A stretch of 64,000 nt of DNA from JBEKYD01 sp052148435 (GTDB lineage: Bacteria; Acidobacteriota; Terriglobia; Bryobacterales; Bryobacteraceae), in NCBI GenBank assembly GCA_052148435.1, contig JBKQIF010000049.1, positions 24,625 through 88,624 on the forward strand, in the 5' to 3' direction. The position numbers were made by a program, and so were the translations under genes. This document shows, in pieces, positions 7,510 through 15,452 of the stretch (positions are counted from its first letter, which is position 1; each line of letters opens with the position of its first letter). Below the pieces are notes generated by a model, which saw nothing but the letters and a program-made list of their open reading frames with translations, had not been told where the DNA came from and searched no databases.

Positions 7510-9558
7510 ATGACGCCGGTCCTATCGTTGGCTGACCTCATCCAGCAGACTGCGGAATTCGTTACGCCGGATGACATCTATGTTTTGATTGCCGCCGGGC
7601 GGCTCTATGTGGACCTCTATGCCGAGCCGCTGGTCGAACCTGCCCAAGTTCGGGTATTCCAAGACCGGGATGCCGCGATCCGTCATGAGGCGCCTCCAGA
7701 CGATCGCCCAGCCTCCGTGCCATTGCAGAGCATCCACTCCGGCGCCACGCTGATGTGGGATGACCGCATCTGGAAGGTAATCAATGTTGGAAACAGGCTG
7801 GTCTCCCTTCTCGGCGAGAACGGAACCCTAGTAGAAGTGCCCCAGGCCGCGGTGGAGTCACTAGTCAGAGAAGGTCGCATGGCCCAGCCGGTCGCCGAGC
7901 GCCAAGGACACCATAAACTCCCCGACCAACTGCTTCGTGCGAGCGAGGACGATCTTAAAGTGGCCAACCAACGGGCCGACATCGTACGCAGGCATCTCTC
8001 GGGGGCGTCTCCGCTGGATGGGCAACGAATATCGGCGCGGACGCTGCGCCGCTGGGTTTCGCGCTATCGAGCCGCGGAGTCGCAATGGGGTGCTGGATAC
8101 CTCGGACTCCTGCCCCAGACCAGCCAACGCGGAAATTCCACTCGCAGGCTCCAGGAGCAATCGCTTCGGCTCATGGACGAGATCATCGAAAGTGAATACG
8201 AGTCCGTCAAGCAGAAGAGCCGGATTGCTTGTTGGGCGATTCTAAAGGAGACCTGTAAGCAGCAGAGTGTTCCGACCCCCAGCTACACGAGCTTTTGTTC
8301 GGCGGTGCGCAACCGAAATCGATTCAAACAGACCTTAAAGAGGCAGGGGCCTCGTGCGGCGTATCAGCATGGGCCGTTCCACATGGAATTGGATCTGAAG
8401 ACCCCGCGCCACGGCGACCGGCCGTTTGAGATCTGCCACTTCGACCATACCCAGTTGGATATCGAACTGACCGACACGGCGGGCACGCACCAGCTCGGCC
8501 GGCCATGGATGACGCTTCTGATCGATGCGTTTTCGCGTCGCATCCTGGCACTCCATGTGGACTTCGAGGAACCGAGCTATCGCTCCTGCATGATGGTAGT
8601 GCGGGAGTGCGTCCGTCGGCATAATCGCCTGCCGCAATGCCTGGTCGTCGATTGGGGAGCTGAATTCCGCAGCACATATTTCGAATCTCTCCTGGCGCGT
8701 TACGAATGCACCAAGAAAGCCCGGCCGCCGGCCAAGGCCCGATTCGGTTCGTTGGTGGAACGTGCATTCGGCACGACCAATACCCAGTTCGTCCATAACC
8801 TCGTCGGCAATACCCAGATCGTGCGCAACCTGCGCCAGGTAACGAAGTCCGTCAATCCGAAAGAATTGGCGATATGGCGAATGGCCCCATTCATGGAGCG
8901 GCTTTGGGAATACGCGTACGATATCTACGACACGAATGTCCATCCGGCTCTCGGAGAGAGTCCGAAAGATGCCTATGAACGTGGATTTCAAAACAGCGGG
9001 TCTCGACTTCATCGGCTGATCCCCTACGATCACGACTTCATGATCGCCACGCTGCCAAGCACGCCCAGAGGGACCGCAATGGTATCGCCCGGCCGAGGCG
9101 TGAAGATCAACTACATTTTCTACTGGTGCGACGGAATGGACGATCCAAAGATTCGGAGCCAACAGATTCCGGTTCGGTTCGACCCCTTTGACCTTGGAAC
9201 CGCCTACGCATTCATCGCCGGCCAGTGGGTTCAATGCCACTCGGATCACTACCGGACCTTTCAGGGCCGGTCGCAGAAGGAGCTGCTGGTGGCCTCGAAA
9301 GAGTTACACGCACAAAATCGGGAACGCGGTTCCCGGTTTCAGCTCACGGCCAGCAAACTGGCGCAGGCCTTTCAGTCAATCGACCTGCAGGAATCGCTGC
9401 TGTTGCAGCGATTGCGCACTCGCGAGACCCAGGCAGTGAGGAGCCGGACGCCACCTCCTGAAGAGCGTCAGGACAGCCAGGTTGCAGACCGAATAACGGA
9501 CTCCCTGGTGTTTGGCGAGCCGATCAGCCTAGACGGGCAGGTATTCGAGCGTTTCTGA
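7510..9558 (+). CDS. tnsB: TnsB-type DDE transposase carrying TnsA C-terminal segment
   Basis: A 682-residue DDE transposase of the Tn7/Mu class. Residues 1 to about 60 continue a TnsA C-terminal region that begins at 7336 in the same frame. Next come an N-terminal binding region, a helix-turn-helix region, and the RNase H-like core with Asp312 (HFDHTQLDIEL), Asp381 (VVDWGAEFR) and Glu417 (GSLVERAFGT), which gives the D-35-E spacing. A Mu-C-like barrel follows near 510-600. TnsB binds the end repeats and joins the 3' ends to target DNA. The ATG at 7510 has no good ribosome-binding site and lies inside the TnsA-like region, so the ancestral product was probably a single TnsAB protein starting at 6904. 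The stop overlaps tnsC (TGATG). Confidence 0.88.
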   Translation: MTPVLSLADLIQQTAEFVTPDDIYVLIAAGRLYVDLYAEPLVEPAQVRVFQDRDAAIRHEAPPDDRPASVPLQSIHSGATLMWDDRIWKVINVGNRLVSLLGENGTLVEVPQAAVESLVREGRMAQPVAERQGHHKLPDQLLRASEDDLKVANQRADIVRRHLSGASPLDGQRISARTLRRWVSRYRAAESQWGAGYLGLLPQTSQRGNSTRRLQEQSLRLMDEIIESEYESVKQKSRIACWAILKETCKQQSVPTPSYTSFCSAVRNRNRFKQTLKRQGPRAAYQHGPFHMELDLKTPRHGDRPFEICHFDHTQLDIELTDTAGTHQLGRPWMTLLIDAFSRRILALHVDFEEPSYRSCMMVVRECVRRHNRLPQCLVVDWGAEFRSTYFESLLARYECTKKARPPAKARFGSLVERAFGTTNTQFVHNLVGNTQIVRNLRQVTKSVNPKELAIWRMAPFMERLWEYAYDIYDTNVHPALGESPKDAYERGFQNSGSRLHRLIPYDHDFMIATLPSTPRGTAMVSPGRGVKINYIFYWCDGMDDPKIRSQQIPVRFDPFDLGTAYAFIAGQWVQCHSDHYRTFQGRSQKELLVASKELHAQNRERGSRFQLTASKLAQAFQSIDLQESLLLQRLRTRETQAVRSRTPPPEERQDSQVADRITDSLVFGEPISLDGQVFERF

Positions 9559-10664
9559 TGAGCACTCCAATGGCGCCCGACAACGGTTTGTTGGCACAAC
9601 CACCATCGGTGCGGCTCCGGCACTTCAAAGACTTTGCGGTCGCCCATACCATGCTGGTGGAAGCCAAGGACCGCCTCCTGGAGGCCATCACGGAGTCCGC
9701 TCCGAACTCCCTCATCATCGTTTCGGGCCCTACGGGCGTCGGTAAGACCACATTGCTGGCAAAAATCCGGCAATTGCTCAGCACCAGCGCCTGCGCGGGT
9801 GAAATACCGGATCCCGCGTGGTTGCCCGTTGTGACCGTGGAGGCCACTCCACCCGAGTCTAATGACTTCGGTTGGCGAAGCTATTTCAAGCGGCTACGGG
9901 TGGAGATGAAGGAGCCGCTGGTTGACTGTAAGCGGCGCTTGGACCCAGTCGACAGGAGCGCGCAGACGATGCCCCCGTTCCCGAGCGACCGCGGCGTGAC
10001 CGCCGATTACCACTACGCCGTCGAGCAGGCACTCCGGTACCGCCGCCCGCGGGCGGTCTTGATTGACGAGGCCCAACATTTGTTCGCCCTCTCCTCAGGC
10101 CGGCGGCTCGAAGACCAGTTGAACGTCTTGAAATCACTCGCCAATCGATCCAACACCGTGCACGTGTTATTCGGCACCTACGAACTGCTCCGCGTTCGCA
10201 ATCTCAGCGGGCAATTGAGCCGCAGAAGCATCGACATCCATTTCCCGCGCTACGATGCCGCGAAAACTTCCGACCGCCGCACGTTCACGAGAATACTGCA
10301 GACGTTCGGGGAACAGATGCCCTTACCGGAGCCGCCGGACCTGGTTCCGTCTTGGGAGTACCTTTACGAACGCAGCATCGGCTGTGTCGGCATTCTGAAA
10401 GACTGGCTCGTCAGGGGGCTGGCTACCGCGATTCGACAGACGGCCCCGACCCTGACGATCAAGCACCTGGAGAAGCATGCCCTGTCAGTATCGCAATGCG
10501 ACAGGCTGATCGAGGAAGCCGCTCGCGGGGAATCTCAGTTCCGCGAAGACGCCGATGCCCTGGAGCGGCTGCGGCTTCTCCTCGGATTCCCGCGTACACA
10601 CCCGGCAGAGACCTCCGCCACGGCCACCACTGATCGTCGGCGGCCACGGCCGGGAGAACGCTAG
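9558..10664 (+). CDS. tnsC: TnsC-type AAA+ ATPase transposition regulator
   Basis: A 368-residue AAA+ ATPase. Walker A is GPTGVGKTT at residues 57-65 and Walker B is AVLIDEAQH with Asp170-Glu171; a sensor-1-like segment VHVLFGTYELL follows. TnsC forms ATP-dependent filaments on target DNA, links the target-recognition protein to TnsAB, and enforces target immunity. The gene starts in the tnsB stop codon (TGATG), showing translational coupling, and the next gene starts 10 bp after its stop. Length and motif order match stand-alone TnsC or TniB-like proteins of Tn7-like elements. Confidence 0.9.
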   Translation: MSTPMAPDNGLLAQPPSVRLRHFKDFAVAHTMLVEAKDRLLEAITESAPNSLIIVSGPTGVGKTTLLAKIRQLLSTSACAGEIPDPAWLPVVTVEATPPESNDFGWRSYFKRLRVEMKEPLVDCKRRLDPVDRSAQTMPPFPSDRGVTADYHYAVEQALRYRRPRAVLIDEAQHLFALSSGRRLEDQLNVLKSLANRSNTVHVLFGTYELLRVRNLSGQLSRRSIDIHFPRYDAAKTSDRRTFTRILQTFGEQMPLPEPPDLVPSWEYLYERSIGCVGILKDWLVRGLATAIRQTAPTLTIKHLEKHALSVSQCDRLIEEAARGESQFREDADALERLRLLLGFPRTHPAETSATATTDRRRPRPGER

Positions 10665-10674
10665 CCGAAAAGAG

Positions 10675-11700
10675 ATGCCGTTGGCGCAGGACAACCCGAT
10701 GCCTGTTCGTTCTCGGGCGCAAGTCGATTGCCGAAGTGGCACTGGTTGGGCGCAGCCCGCGATCGAACGGAATGAACTTCGCAGGATCCTCAGCAAATGT
10801 TTGCGTGAAGAGCCGCCTCCCAGCGTTGCCGAGATTGCCCGCCGTTTGGAATTCCACAGCGAAGATACACTCAGGTTCCGTGAGCCCGACCTGTGCAGGC
10901 AGATCGCCGCCCGGCCGCGCGGCTCTGGTATCGCGGTGAACTCCGCCAAGCCGACCTTCAAGAACTCAGAAGGACGCCGCCTCGAAAACATCCTCCGCGA
11001 CCATCTCGCACAGGAACGTCCGCTGTCCCTTAAGGAAATCGCTTCCAAGTTGGGATACAAAGCTGATAATGCGATCAGAGCGCGATTCCCGGAACTGTGT
11101 CGCGCGATCACCGCCAAACGCAAACTGCATCCAGGTCGGGGAAAGGAGAAAGTGCGGCTTGCTCTACAGGCTGCGCGAACTGAGAGCCCACCTCCAAGTT
11201 TGATGCAGATTGCTCGCCGGCTCGGGTTCAGTTCCGAAGAGGCGCTCTCAACCGCCGATCCAGAGATGTGTGCTGCTTCTCACAGGCAATGGCGCCGCGA
11301 GTGGATTGAAGAACAACGGGACGACCTCGGGCGTTCCATACGCGAGTGGCTGGCAACCGAACCGGCGCCCACCGTGACCACGGTCTGCCTGCACTTCAAC
11401 ATTTCCTGGTGCTACTTCCAATCGCGCTTTCCAGACCAAGAGGCAGAGGTGGTGCGGCGCGCCGCCGAGCGCGTCCGGATGGAACGTGAATTTCGTGCCG
11501 TCCAGATGCGGAACGCGGTGTTCGAGATCGTTCTCAAACTGCACAACGAGCGGACCTTTCCATCGCTGTCCCGGGTGAAATCGGCGCTCAGCCAGGCTCT
11601 GGCCGGGCATACGCCACAACTACGTACCATCATCGACGAGGCAATCGCACATTTCGGACCGATCGTGCGGCATCGAAGCGACCTCGGTCAGTTCGCCTGA
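10675..11700 (+). CDS. helix-turn-helix repeat protein, TnsD-C-terminal-like, no TniQ domain
   Basis: A 341-residue protein in the position normally held by tniQ/tnsD. It has about five copies of a roughly 45-residue module, at about residues 35-80, 100-147, 157-205, 215-265 and 280-325. The best two read PPPSVAEIARRL...PDLCRQIAAR and PLSLKEIASKLGY...PELCRAITAKR. Such modules occur in the C-terminal DNA-binding half of TnsD-type proteins. The N-terminal TniQ zinc-finger domain is not visible. It probably recognises the insertion site, but how it contacts TnsC without TniQ is unclear. The ATG at 10675 follows AAAAGAG; the open frame continues upstream into tnsC. Confidence 0.7.
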   Translation: MPLAQDNPMPVRSRAQVDCRSGTGWAQPAIERNELRRILSKCLREEPPPSVAEIARRLEFHSEDTLRFREPDLCRQIAARPRGSGIAVNSAKPTFKNSEGRRLENILRDHLAQERPLSLKEIASKLGYKADNAIRARFPELCRAITAKRKLHPGRGKEKVRLALQAARTESPPPSLMQIARRLGFSSEEALSTADPEMCAASHRQWRREWIEEQRDDLGRSIREWLATEPAPTVTTVCLHFNISWCYFQSRFPDQEAEVVRRAAERVRMEREFRAVQMRNAVFEIVLKLHNERTFPSLSRVKSALSQALAGHTPQLRTIIDEAIAHFGPIVRHRSDLGQFA

Positions 11701-11780
11701 GGGTAGAATAAACCATAACTTCGCCGGAGCCAGATAAAGCATAATGTGGCCGCTTTGGCCATGATTTGCTGAAAGTCACA
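11701..11780. repeat. right transposon end
   Basis: The 80 bp after the last transposon gene contain ACCATAAC (11712-11719) and GCATAATGTGGCCGCT (11739-11754), matching both motif types of the left end and in the same orientation. The terminus reads AAGTCACA, the inverted counterpart of TGTCACTT with one mismatch. Confidence 0.75.
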
Positions 11781-11785
11781 CCGTA
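11781..11785. repeat. 5-bp target-site duplication, right copy
   Basis: CCGTA directly follows the right end AAGTCACA and matches the left copy at 1699-1703. Confidence 0.93.
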
Positions 11786-12076
11786 GAAGAGGAGGCGCGA
11801 AAGATGCCAATTCTCAACGACATCCTGGACAACAAAGTCTTGGGGCGCGAGTTCAAGAGGGGTCGCGAGGAAGGCAAGCTGGAGGGCAAGCTGGAAGGCA
11901 AGCTGGAAGGCAAGCTGGAAGGCAAGCTGAAGGTTCTTCGCCGGCAAGTCGAGAAGCGCTTCGGCCCGATTCCGAGTTGGGCGGAGGCGCGGCTGGCTGG
12001 CAGATCGCCGGCCGATCTTGAAGAGTTGAGCGTACGCGTGCTCGACGCCCCAAGTATGGAAGACCTCCTGAAATAA
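11786..12076 (+). pseudogene. Rpn/DUF4351-family protein, 3' part
   Basis: The C-terminal half of the gene interrupted at 1703. It continues in frame as EEEARKMPILND and ends in a DUF4351-like segment (VEKRFGPIPSW then LEELSVRVLDAPSMEDLL). Between these lies a coiled segment of repeated GKLE units, encoded by five near-identical 12-base repeats at about 11874-11931. An ATG at 11804 could give a separate 90-residue protein, because AGAAGAGGAGG lies upstream, but this is fortuitous native coding sequence. The half without the nuclease domain is unlikely to have the original activity. Confidence 0.88.
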
Positions 12077-12207
12077 CCCGGCCCACAGGACTGCCTGCGC
12101 CGCCACACCGAAGCGCGGCGCGGCGGGGGGGCGCTCGCTCATATTTGGAACCCTGCGCAGATCGCCGCTGCTTGCCCGTCCGGCTGAGTACTGGTGCGGC
12201 GGCCCCG

Positions 12208-12374
12208 GCGAGACGAGTTCTGGTTGTTGACGATCGGATATCCCTCGCGGCGTGGAACGCGGCGCCGCCAGTTACATAATCAAGCCATTCGACACCGACG
12301 AGTTGTTAGCCCGCCTCGATCAAGCGATCGCAACCAGGAAAGCGCAACGCCTCCGTTGGGAAGCGCCCGCATGA
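12208..12374 (+). pseudogene. response-regulator receiver remnant
   Basis: Two pieces of a receiver domain lie in different frames. The first reads ARRVLVVDDRI from 12208, the beta-1 strand with the acidic pair. The second reads GAASYIIKPFDTDELLARLD from about 12258, the beta-5 strand with the conserved lysine, and ends at TGA 12372-12374. The middle of the domain, including the phospho-acceptor aspartate, is missing. An internal deletion with a frame change explains this. It fills most of the 388-bp space between the Rpn 3' part and ccsA; the rest (12077-12207 and 12375-12464) shows nothing recognisable. Confidence 0.6.
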
Positions 12375-12464
12375 AACCAGCGGAATCCCCCCGCACGCGG
12401 GGGCCATGGATTCAGCCTGCGCGATATACTGTGATTTCGGAGTCGAGGGTATCGGATAAAGACT

Positions 12465-13286
12465 ATGGATGAGATGTCCGTAATCTGGCTGAGGGTGGCG
12501 GCGGCGCTGTATTCGCTGGGGCTGCTGCACGCGATTCTGACTCTGGTTCGCCGGCGGGAACAGCTTTTCCGGGTGGCGCTGGCGGCATTCACTTTCGGCT
12601 CGGCTTTTCATTTCGTCTCCATTGTGGAAGACGGAATAAGGAACAACCGCTGCCCGATCGCCAACTTCTACGAATCGCTTTCCATGTGCGCGTTCCTGAT
12701 CGTGCTGCTGTACCTGTTCGCGCACTGGCGGTACCGGCTGGAAAGCGTGAGCGTGTTCATTTTCCCGCTGGTATTTGTGATGTCGCTGGTGGCTACGCTG
12801 GGCAACCCGGTGAGCGCGTGGACCAGTCCGGTGGTGCGCAACGCCTGGTTGACGGTGCACATCGTGCTGGTATTGCTGGGCTACGCGGCGCTGGTATTGA
12901 CGGCGGTGGCCTCGTTGCTGTACCTGATTCAGGAGCGGGAGCTCAAAACCAAGAAACCCCGCCAGTTTTATTACCGTCTGCCGGCGCTGGGCACGCTGGA
13001 CGATTTGATTTCGAAATCCATGGCGGTGGGATTCGTGCTGATCACGCTGGCTGTGATTGCGGGGAGCACGTGGGCGTTCATCGAGCTGAAGTCGGCCTGG
13101 ATTCGCGAGCCCAAAATCGCCATTTCGTTTTTCACCTGGTTCGCCTACATGGCGATGGTATTTTTACGCACCAGCGCGGGATGGCGCGGGCGGAAGGCGG
13201 CGGTTATGGCCGTAACCGTGACGTGTTTTTGCGCGTTAACCTGGGCGGCACACGCCCGGTTGGGAGCGATGTTGCTGAAACAATGA
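12465..13286 (+). CDS. ccsA: cytochrome c assembly protein, CcsA/HemX type
   Basis: A 273-residue membrane protein of the CcmC/CcsA/HemX group, with about eight hydrophobic segments. Relatives either deliver haem for c-type cytochrome maturation or, as HemX, influence glutamyl-tRNA reductase levels. The position directly before hemA is the classical hemX arrangement, so both roles are possible. The tryptophan-rich WWD-type signature of true haem-handling proteins is not obvious. The stop overlaps the hemA start (ATGA at 13283-13286), showing coupling in a four-gene tetrapyrrole operon. Confidence 0.85.
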   Translation: MDEMSVIWLRVAAALYSLGLLHAILTLVRRREQLFRVALAAFTFGSAFHFVSIVEDGIRNNRCPIANFYESLSMCAFLIVLLYLFAHWRYRLESVSVFIFPLVFVMSLVATLGNPVSAWTSPVVRNAWLTVHIVLVLLGYAALVLTAVASLLYLIQERELKTKKPRQFYYRLPALGTLDDLISKSMAVGFVLITLAVIAGSTWAFIELKSAWIREPKIAISFFTWFAYMAMVFLRTSAGWRGRKAAVMAVTVTCFCALTWAAHARLGAMLLKQ

Positions 13287-14548
13287 AGCTTCTGGTTGCA
13301 GGCGTTAGCCACAAGACCGCGCCGGTGGAAGTACGGGAATGCCTGGCATTCCGCGAGGAAGCTCTTCCCGCGGCACTGGCCGATCTGAAAGCGCACCAAG
13401 GCGTGGTGGAGGCGGTGATCCTTTCCACCTGCAACCGGGTGGAAATCACGCTCACCACGGACGACCAAGCCGACCCGGCGGCGATCGTGGATGAATTCCT
13501 GTCGACGCAAAAGGCGGTGAGTTCCAGCTCGATCGGGCCGCACCTTTATCGACACGAAGGGCGCGAGGCCATCCATCACCTGTTCCGGGTGGCAGCCAGC
13601 CTGGATTCGATGGTGATCGGGGAACCGCAGATCCTGGGCCAGCTCAAGGGAGCGTACGCGGCGGCGAAGGATGCGGGCGCGGTGTGCGGCTGGCTGGACG
13701 GCCTTTTCAGCCGCGCGTTCAGCGTGGCCAAGCGGGTGCGCTCGGAAACCGGCATCGGGCAGATGGCGGTTTCGGTGAGCTACGCCGCGGTGGAGCTTTC
13801 GCGCAAGATTTTCGGATCGCTCGAGGGCCACACAGTCATGATCGTGGGGGCGGGCAAGATGTCGGAGCTGGCGGCGCGGCACCTGCGGCGCTCGGGCGCC
13901 TCGCACGTGTTCGTTACCAACCGCACTCACGAGCGGGCCATCGAGATGGCCAATCTGTTCCAGGGCACTCCGGTGGAGTACACGCGTTTCGTGAGCATGC
14001 TGCCGGAGATGGATATCGTCATCGCCTCGTCGGGCGCGCCGCACTACATCGTGACTAAAGAAGAGATGCAGCGGGTAATCGCGGCGCGGCGCAACCGGCC
14101 CATGTTCTTGATCGATATCGCGGTGCCGCGCAATATCGACCCGGCGATCAACTCCATCGACAACGTGTTCCTCTACGACATCGACGATTTGCAGGAAGTG
14201 GTGCAGGCCAACCTGCGCGAGCGCATGAAGGAAGCCGAGCACGCCGAAGCGCTGGTGACCGAAGAGGTGGAGCGGATGATGGCGCGCCTGAAGGTGGCCG
14301 AGGTGGCGCCGACGATCGTCAGCCTGCAGGAGCAGTTGGAGCAGATACGCGCCGGGGAAATCGAGAAAGTGCGGCGCAAGTTCGGGCCCTTCACCGAGCA
14401 GCAGGAGCAGGCGCTGGAAGCGCTTACGCGCGGGATCGTCAACAAGATCGCGCACGGGCCGATTTCCGAGATTCGCCGCCACGCGGGCCAGCCGGAAGGG
14501 GCGCACGTGGTGGCGGCCATTCGCAAGGCGTTTCACCTGCAAGAATAG
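13283..14548 (+). CDS. hemA: glutamyl-tRNA reductase
   Basis: A 421-residue enzyme reducing glutamyl-tRNA to glutamate-1-semialdehyde, the first committed step of the C5 route to haem and sirohaem. The N-terminal catalytic domain shows GVSHKTAPVEVRE and the active-site cysteine in STCNRVE at about residues 49-55. The NADPH-binding domain has VMIVGAGKMSELAARHL near 185, and the C-terminal helix is the dimerisation domain. The chosen ATG overlaps the ccsA stop by four bases; the frame is open far upstream but only this start gives the family's N terminus. hemC follows after four bases. Confidence 0.97.
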   Translation: MKLLVAGVSHKTAPVEVRECLAFREEALPAALADLKAHQGVVEAVILSTCNRVEITLTTDDQADPAAIVDEFLSTQKAVSSSSIGPHLYRHEGREAIHHLFRVAASLDSMVIGEPQILGQLKGAYAAAKDAGAVCGWLDGLFSRAFSVAKRVRSETGIGQMAVSVSYAAVELSRKIFGSLEGHTVMIVGAGKMSELAARHLRRSGASHVFVTNRTHERAIEMANLFQGTPVEYTRFVSMLPEMDIVIASSGAPHYIVTKEEMQRVIAARRNRPMFLIDIAVPRNIDPAINSIDNVFLYDIDDLQEVVQANLRERMKEAEHAEALVTEEVERMMARLKVAEVAPTIVSLQEQLEQIRAGEIEKVRRKFGPFTEQQEQALEALTRGIVNKIAHGPISEIRRHAGQPEGAHVVAAIRKAFHLQE

Positions 14549-14552
14549 AGAC

Positions 14553-15452
14553 ATGCTCGTCATCGCGTCGCGGGGCTCGCAATTGGCATTGTGGCAGGCA
14601 CGGTGGGTTGCGGCCGAGCTCGCGGCGCAGGGCGAGGAGTGCCGCATCGAAACCATCAAGACCACCGGCGACAAGATTACCGATGTGCCGCTGGCCAAGG
14701 TGGGAACCAAGGGCCTGTTCACCAAGGAGATCGAAGAAGCGCTGCTGGACGGGCGCGCCGACCTGGCGGTCCATAGCCTGAAGGACCTGCCCACGGAGCT
14801 GCCGGCGGGGCTGGTGCTGGCGGCGGTGCCGGAGCGGGAAGATGCGCGCGACGCGGTGGTGGGGCGGAAGCTGGCGGAACTGGCCGGCGGCGCCAAGGTC
14901 GGGACCAGCTCGCTGCGCCGCGCGGCCCAGCTGCGCAAGCTGCGGCCGGATCTCCAGATCGAATCGGTGCGCGGCAATCTGGATACGCGGCTGCGCAAGC
15001 TGGACGAGGGGCAATACGAGGCGATTCTGCTGGCGGCGGCCGGTTTGAAGCGGCTGGGCTGGGCCAGCCGGATTGCCGAGATTCTGCCTGCCGACGTTAT
15101 GTGCCCGGCGGTGGGGCAGGGCGCGCTGGCGATTGAGACACGCGCGCAGGGAAAGGGCTTCGAGGCGTGCCGCAAGCTGGACGATGGCCCGACGCACGCG
15201 GCGGTGGAAGCGGAGCGCGGGCTGCTTCGCGCGCTGGGTGGCGGCTGCCAGGTGCCGATTGGCGCCCACGCCACCGTGGATGGCGGGCGGTTGCGCCTGC
15301 TGGGCGTGGTGGCATCTCCCGACGGCAGCGAGCTGCTGCGGGCCGAGGCGGAAGGCGACGCCGCCGATGCCGGCGCCATTGGCTCTAAGCTGGGCGAGGA
15401 ACTGCTGGGCCGGGGCGGGCGCGCCATCCTCGACGCGGTCTATAGCGCATGA
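14553..15452 (+). CDS. hemC: hydroxymethylbilane synthase
   Basis: A 299-residue porphobilinogen deaminase that polymerises four porphobilinogens to hydroxymethylbilane. Family landmarks are IASRGSQLALWQA at the N terminus, AVHSLKDLP near residue 71, KVGTSSLRRAAQL near 115, SVRGNLDTRL near 139, and the dipyrromethane-cofactor cysteine in GGGCQVPIGA near 230. It is four bases after hemA and its stop overlaps the next gene by four bases, in the order of the pathway. Confidence 0.97.
   Translation: MLVIASRGSQLALWQARWVAAELAAQGEECRIETIKTTGDKITDVPLAKVGTKGLFTKEIEEALLDGRADLAVHSLKDLPTELPAGLVLAAVPEREDARDAVVGRKLAELAGGAKVGTSSLRRAAQLRKLRPDLQIESVRGNLDTRLRKLDEGQYEAILLAAAGLKRLGWASRIAEILPADVMCPAVGQGALAIETRAQGKGFEACRKLDDGPTHAAVEAERGLLRALGGGCQVPIGAHATVDGGRLRLLGVVASPDGSELLRAEAEGDAADAGAIGSKLGEELLGRGGRAILDAVYSA

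Larger units (their letters stand above)
1704..11780. mobile_element. Tn7-like transposon with TnsAB, TnsC and defence cargo
   Basis: A 10,077-bp element bounded by TGTCACTT on the left and AAGTCACA on the right, which are imperfect inverted termini of the Tn7 TGT...ACA type. Direct CCGTA duplications flank it, and excision restores the Rpn-family gene in frame, so the boundaries are known to the base. From left to right it carries abiEi, abiEii, a TOTE-type primase-helicase, a CcbP-like gene, a DUF6788-like gene, tnsA, tnsB, tnsC and a gene of helix-turn-helix repeats. All genes point the same way, towards the right end. There is no CRISPR array or Cas gene. The clean duplication suggests a fairly recent insertion. 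Confidence 0.93.

Noticed and set aside
1704..11780. CRISPR-associated transposon
   Set aside because: It has no CRISPR repeat or cas gene; TnsD-like targeting is more likely.
13145..15427. 760-residue frame on the minus strand across hemA-hemC
   Set aside because: It is an artefact of high GC content opposite two well-supported genes.
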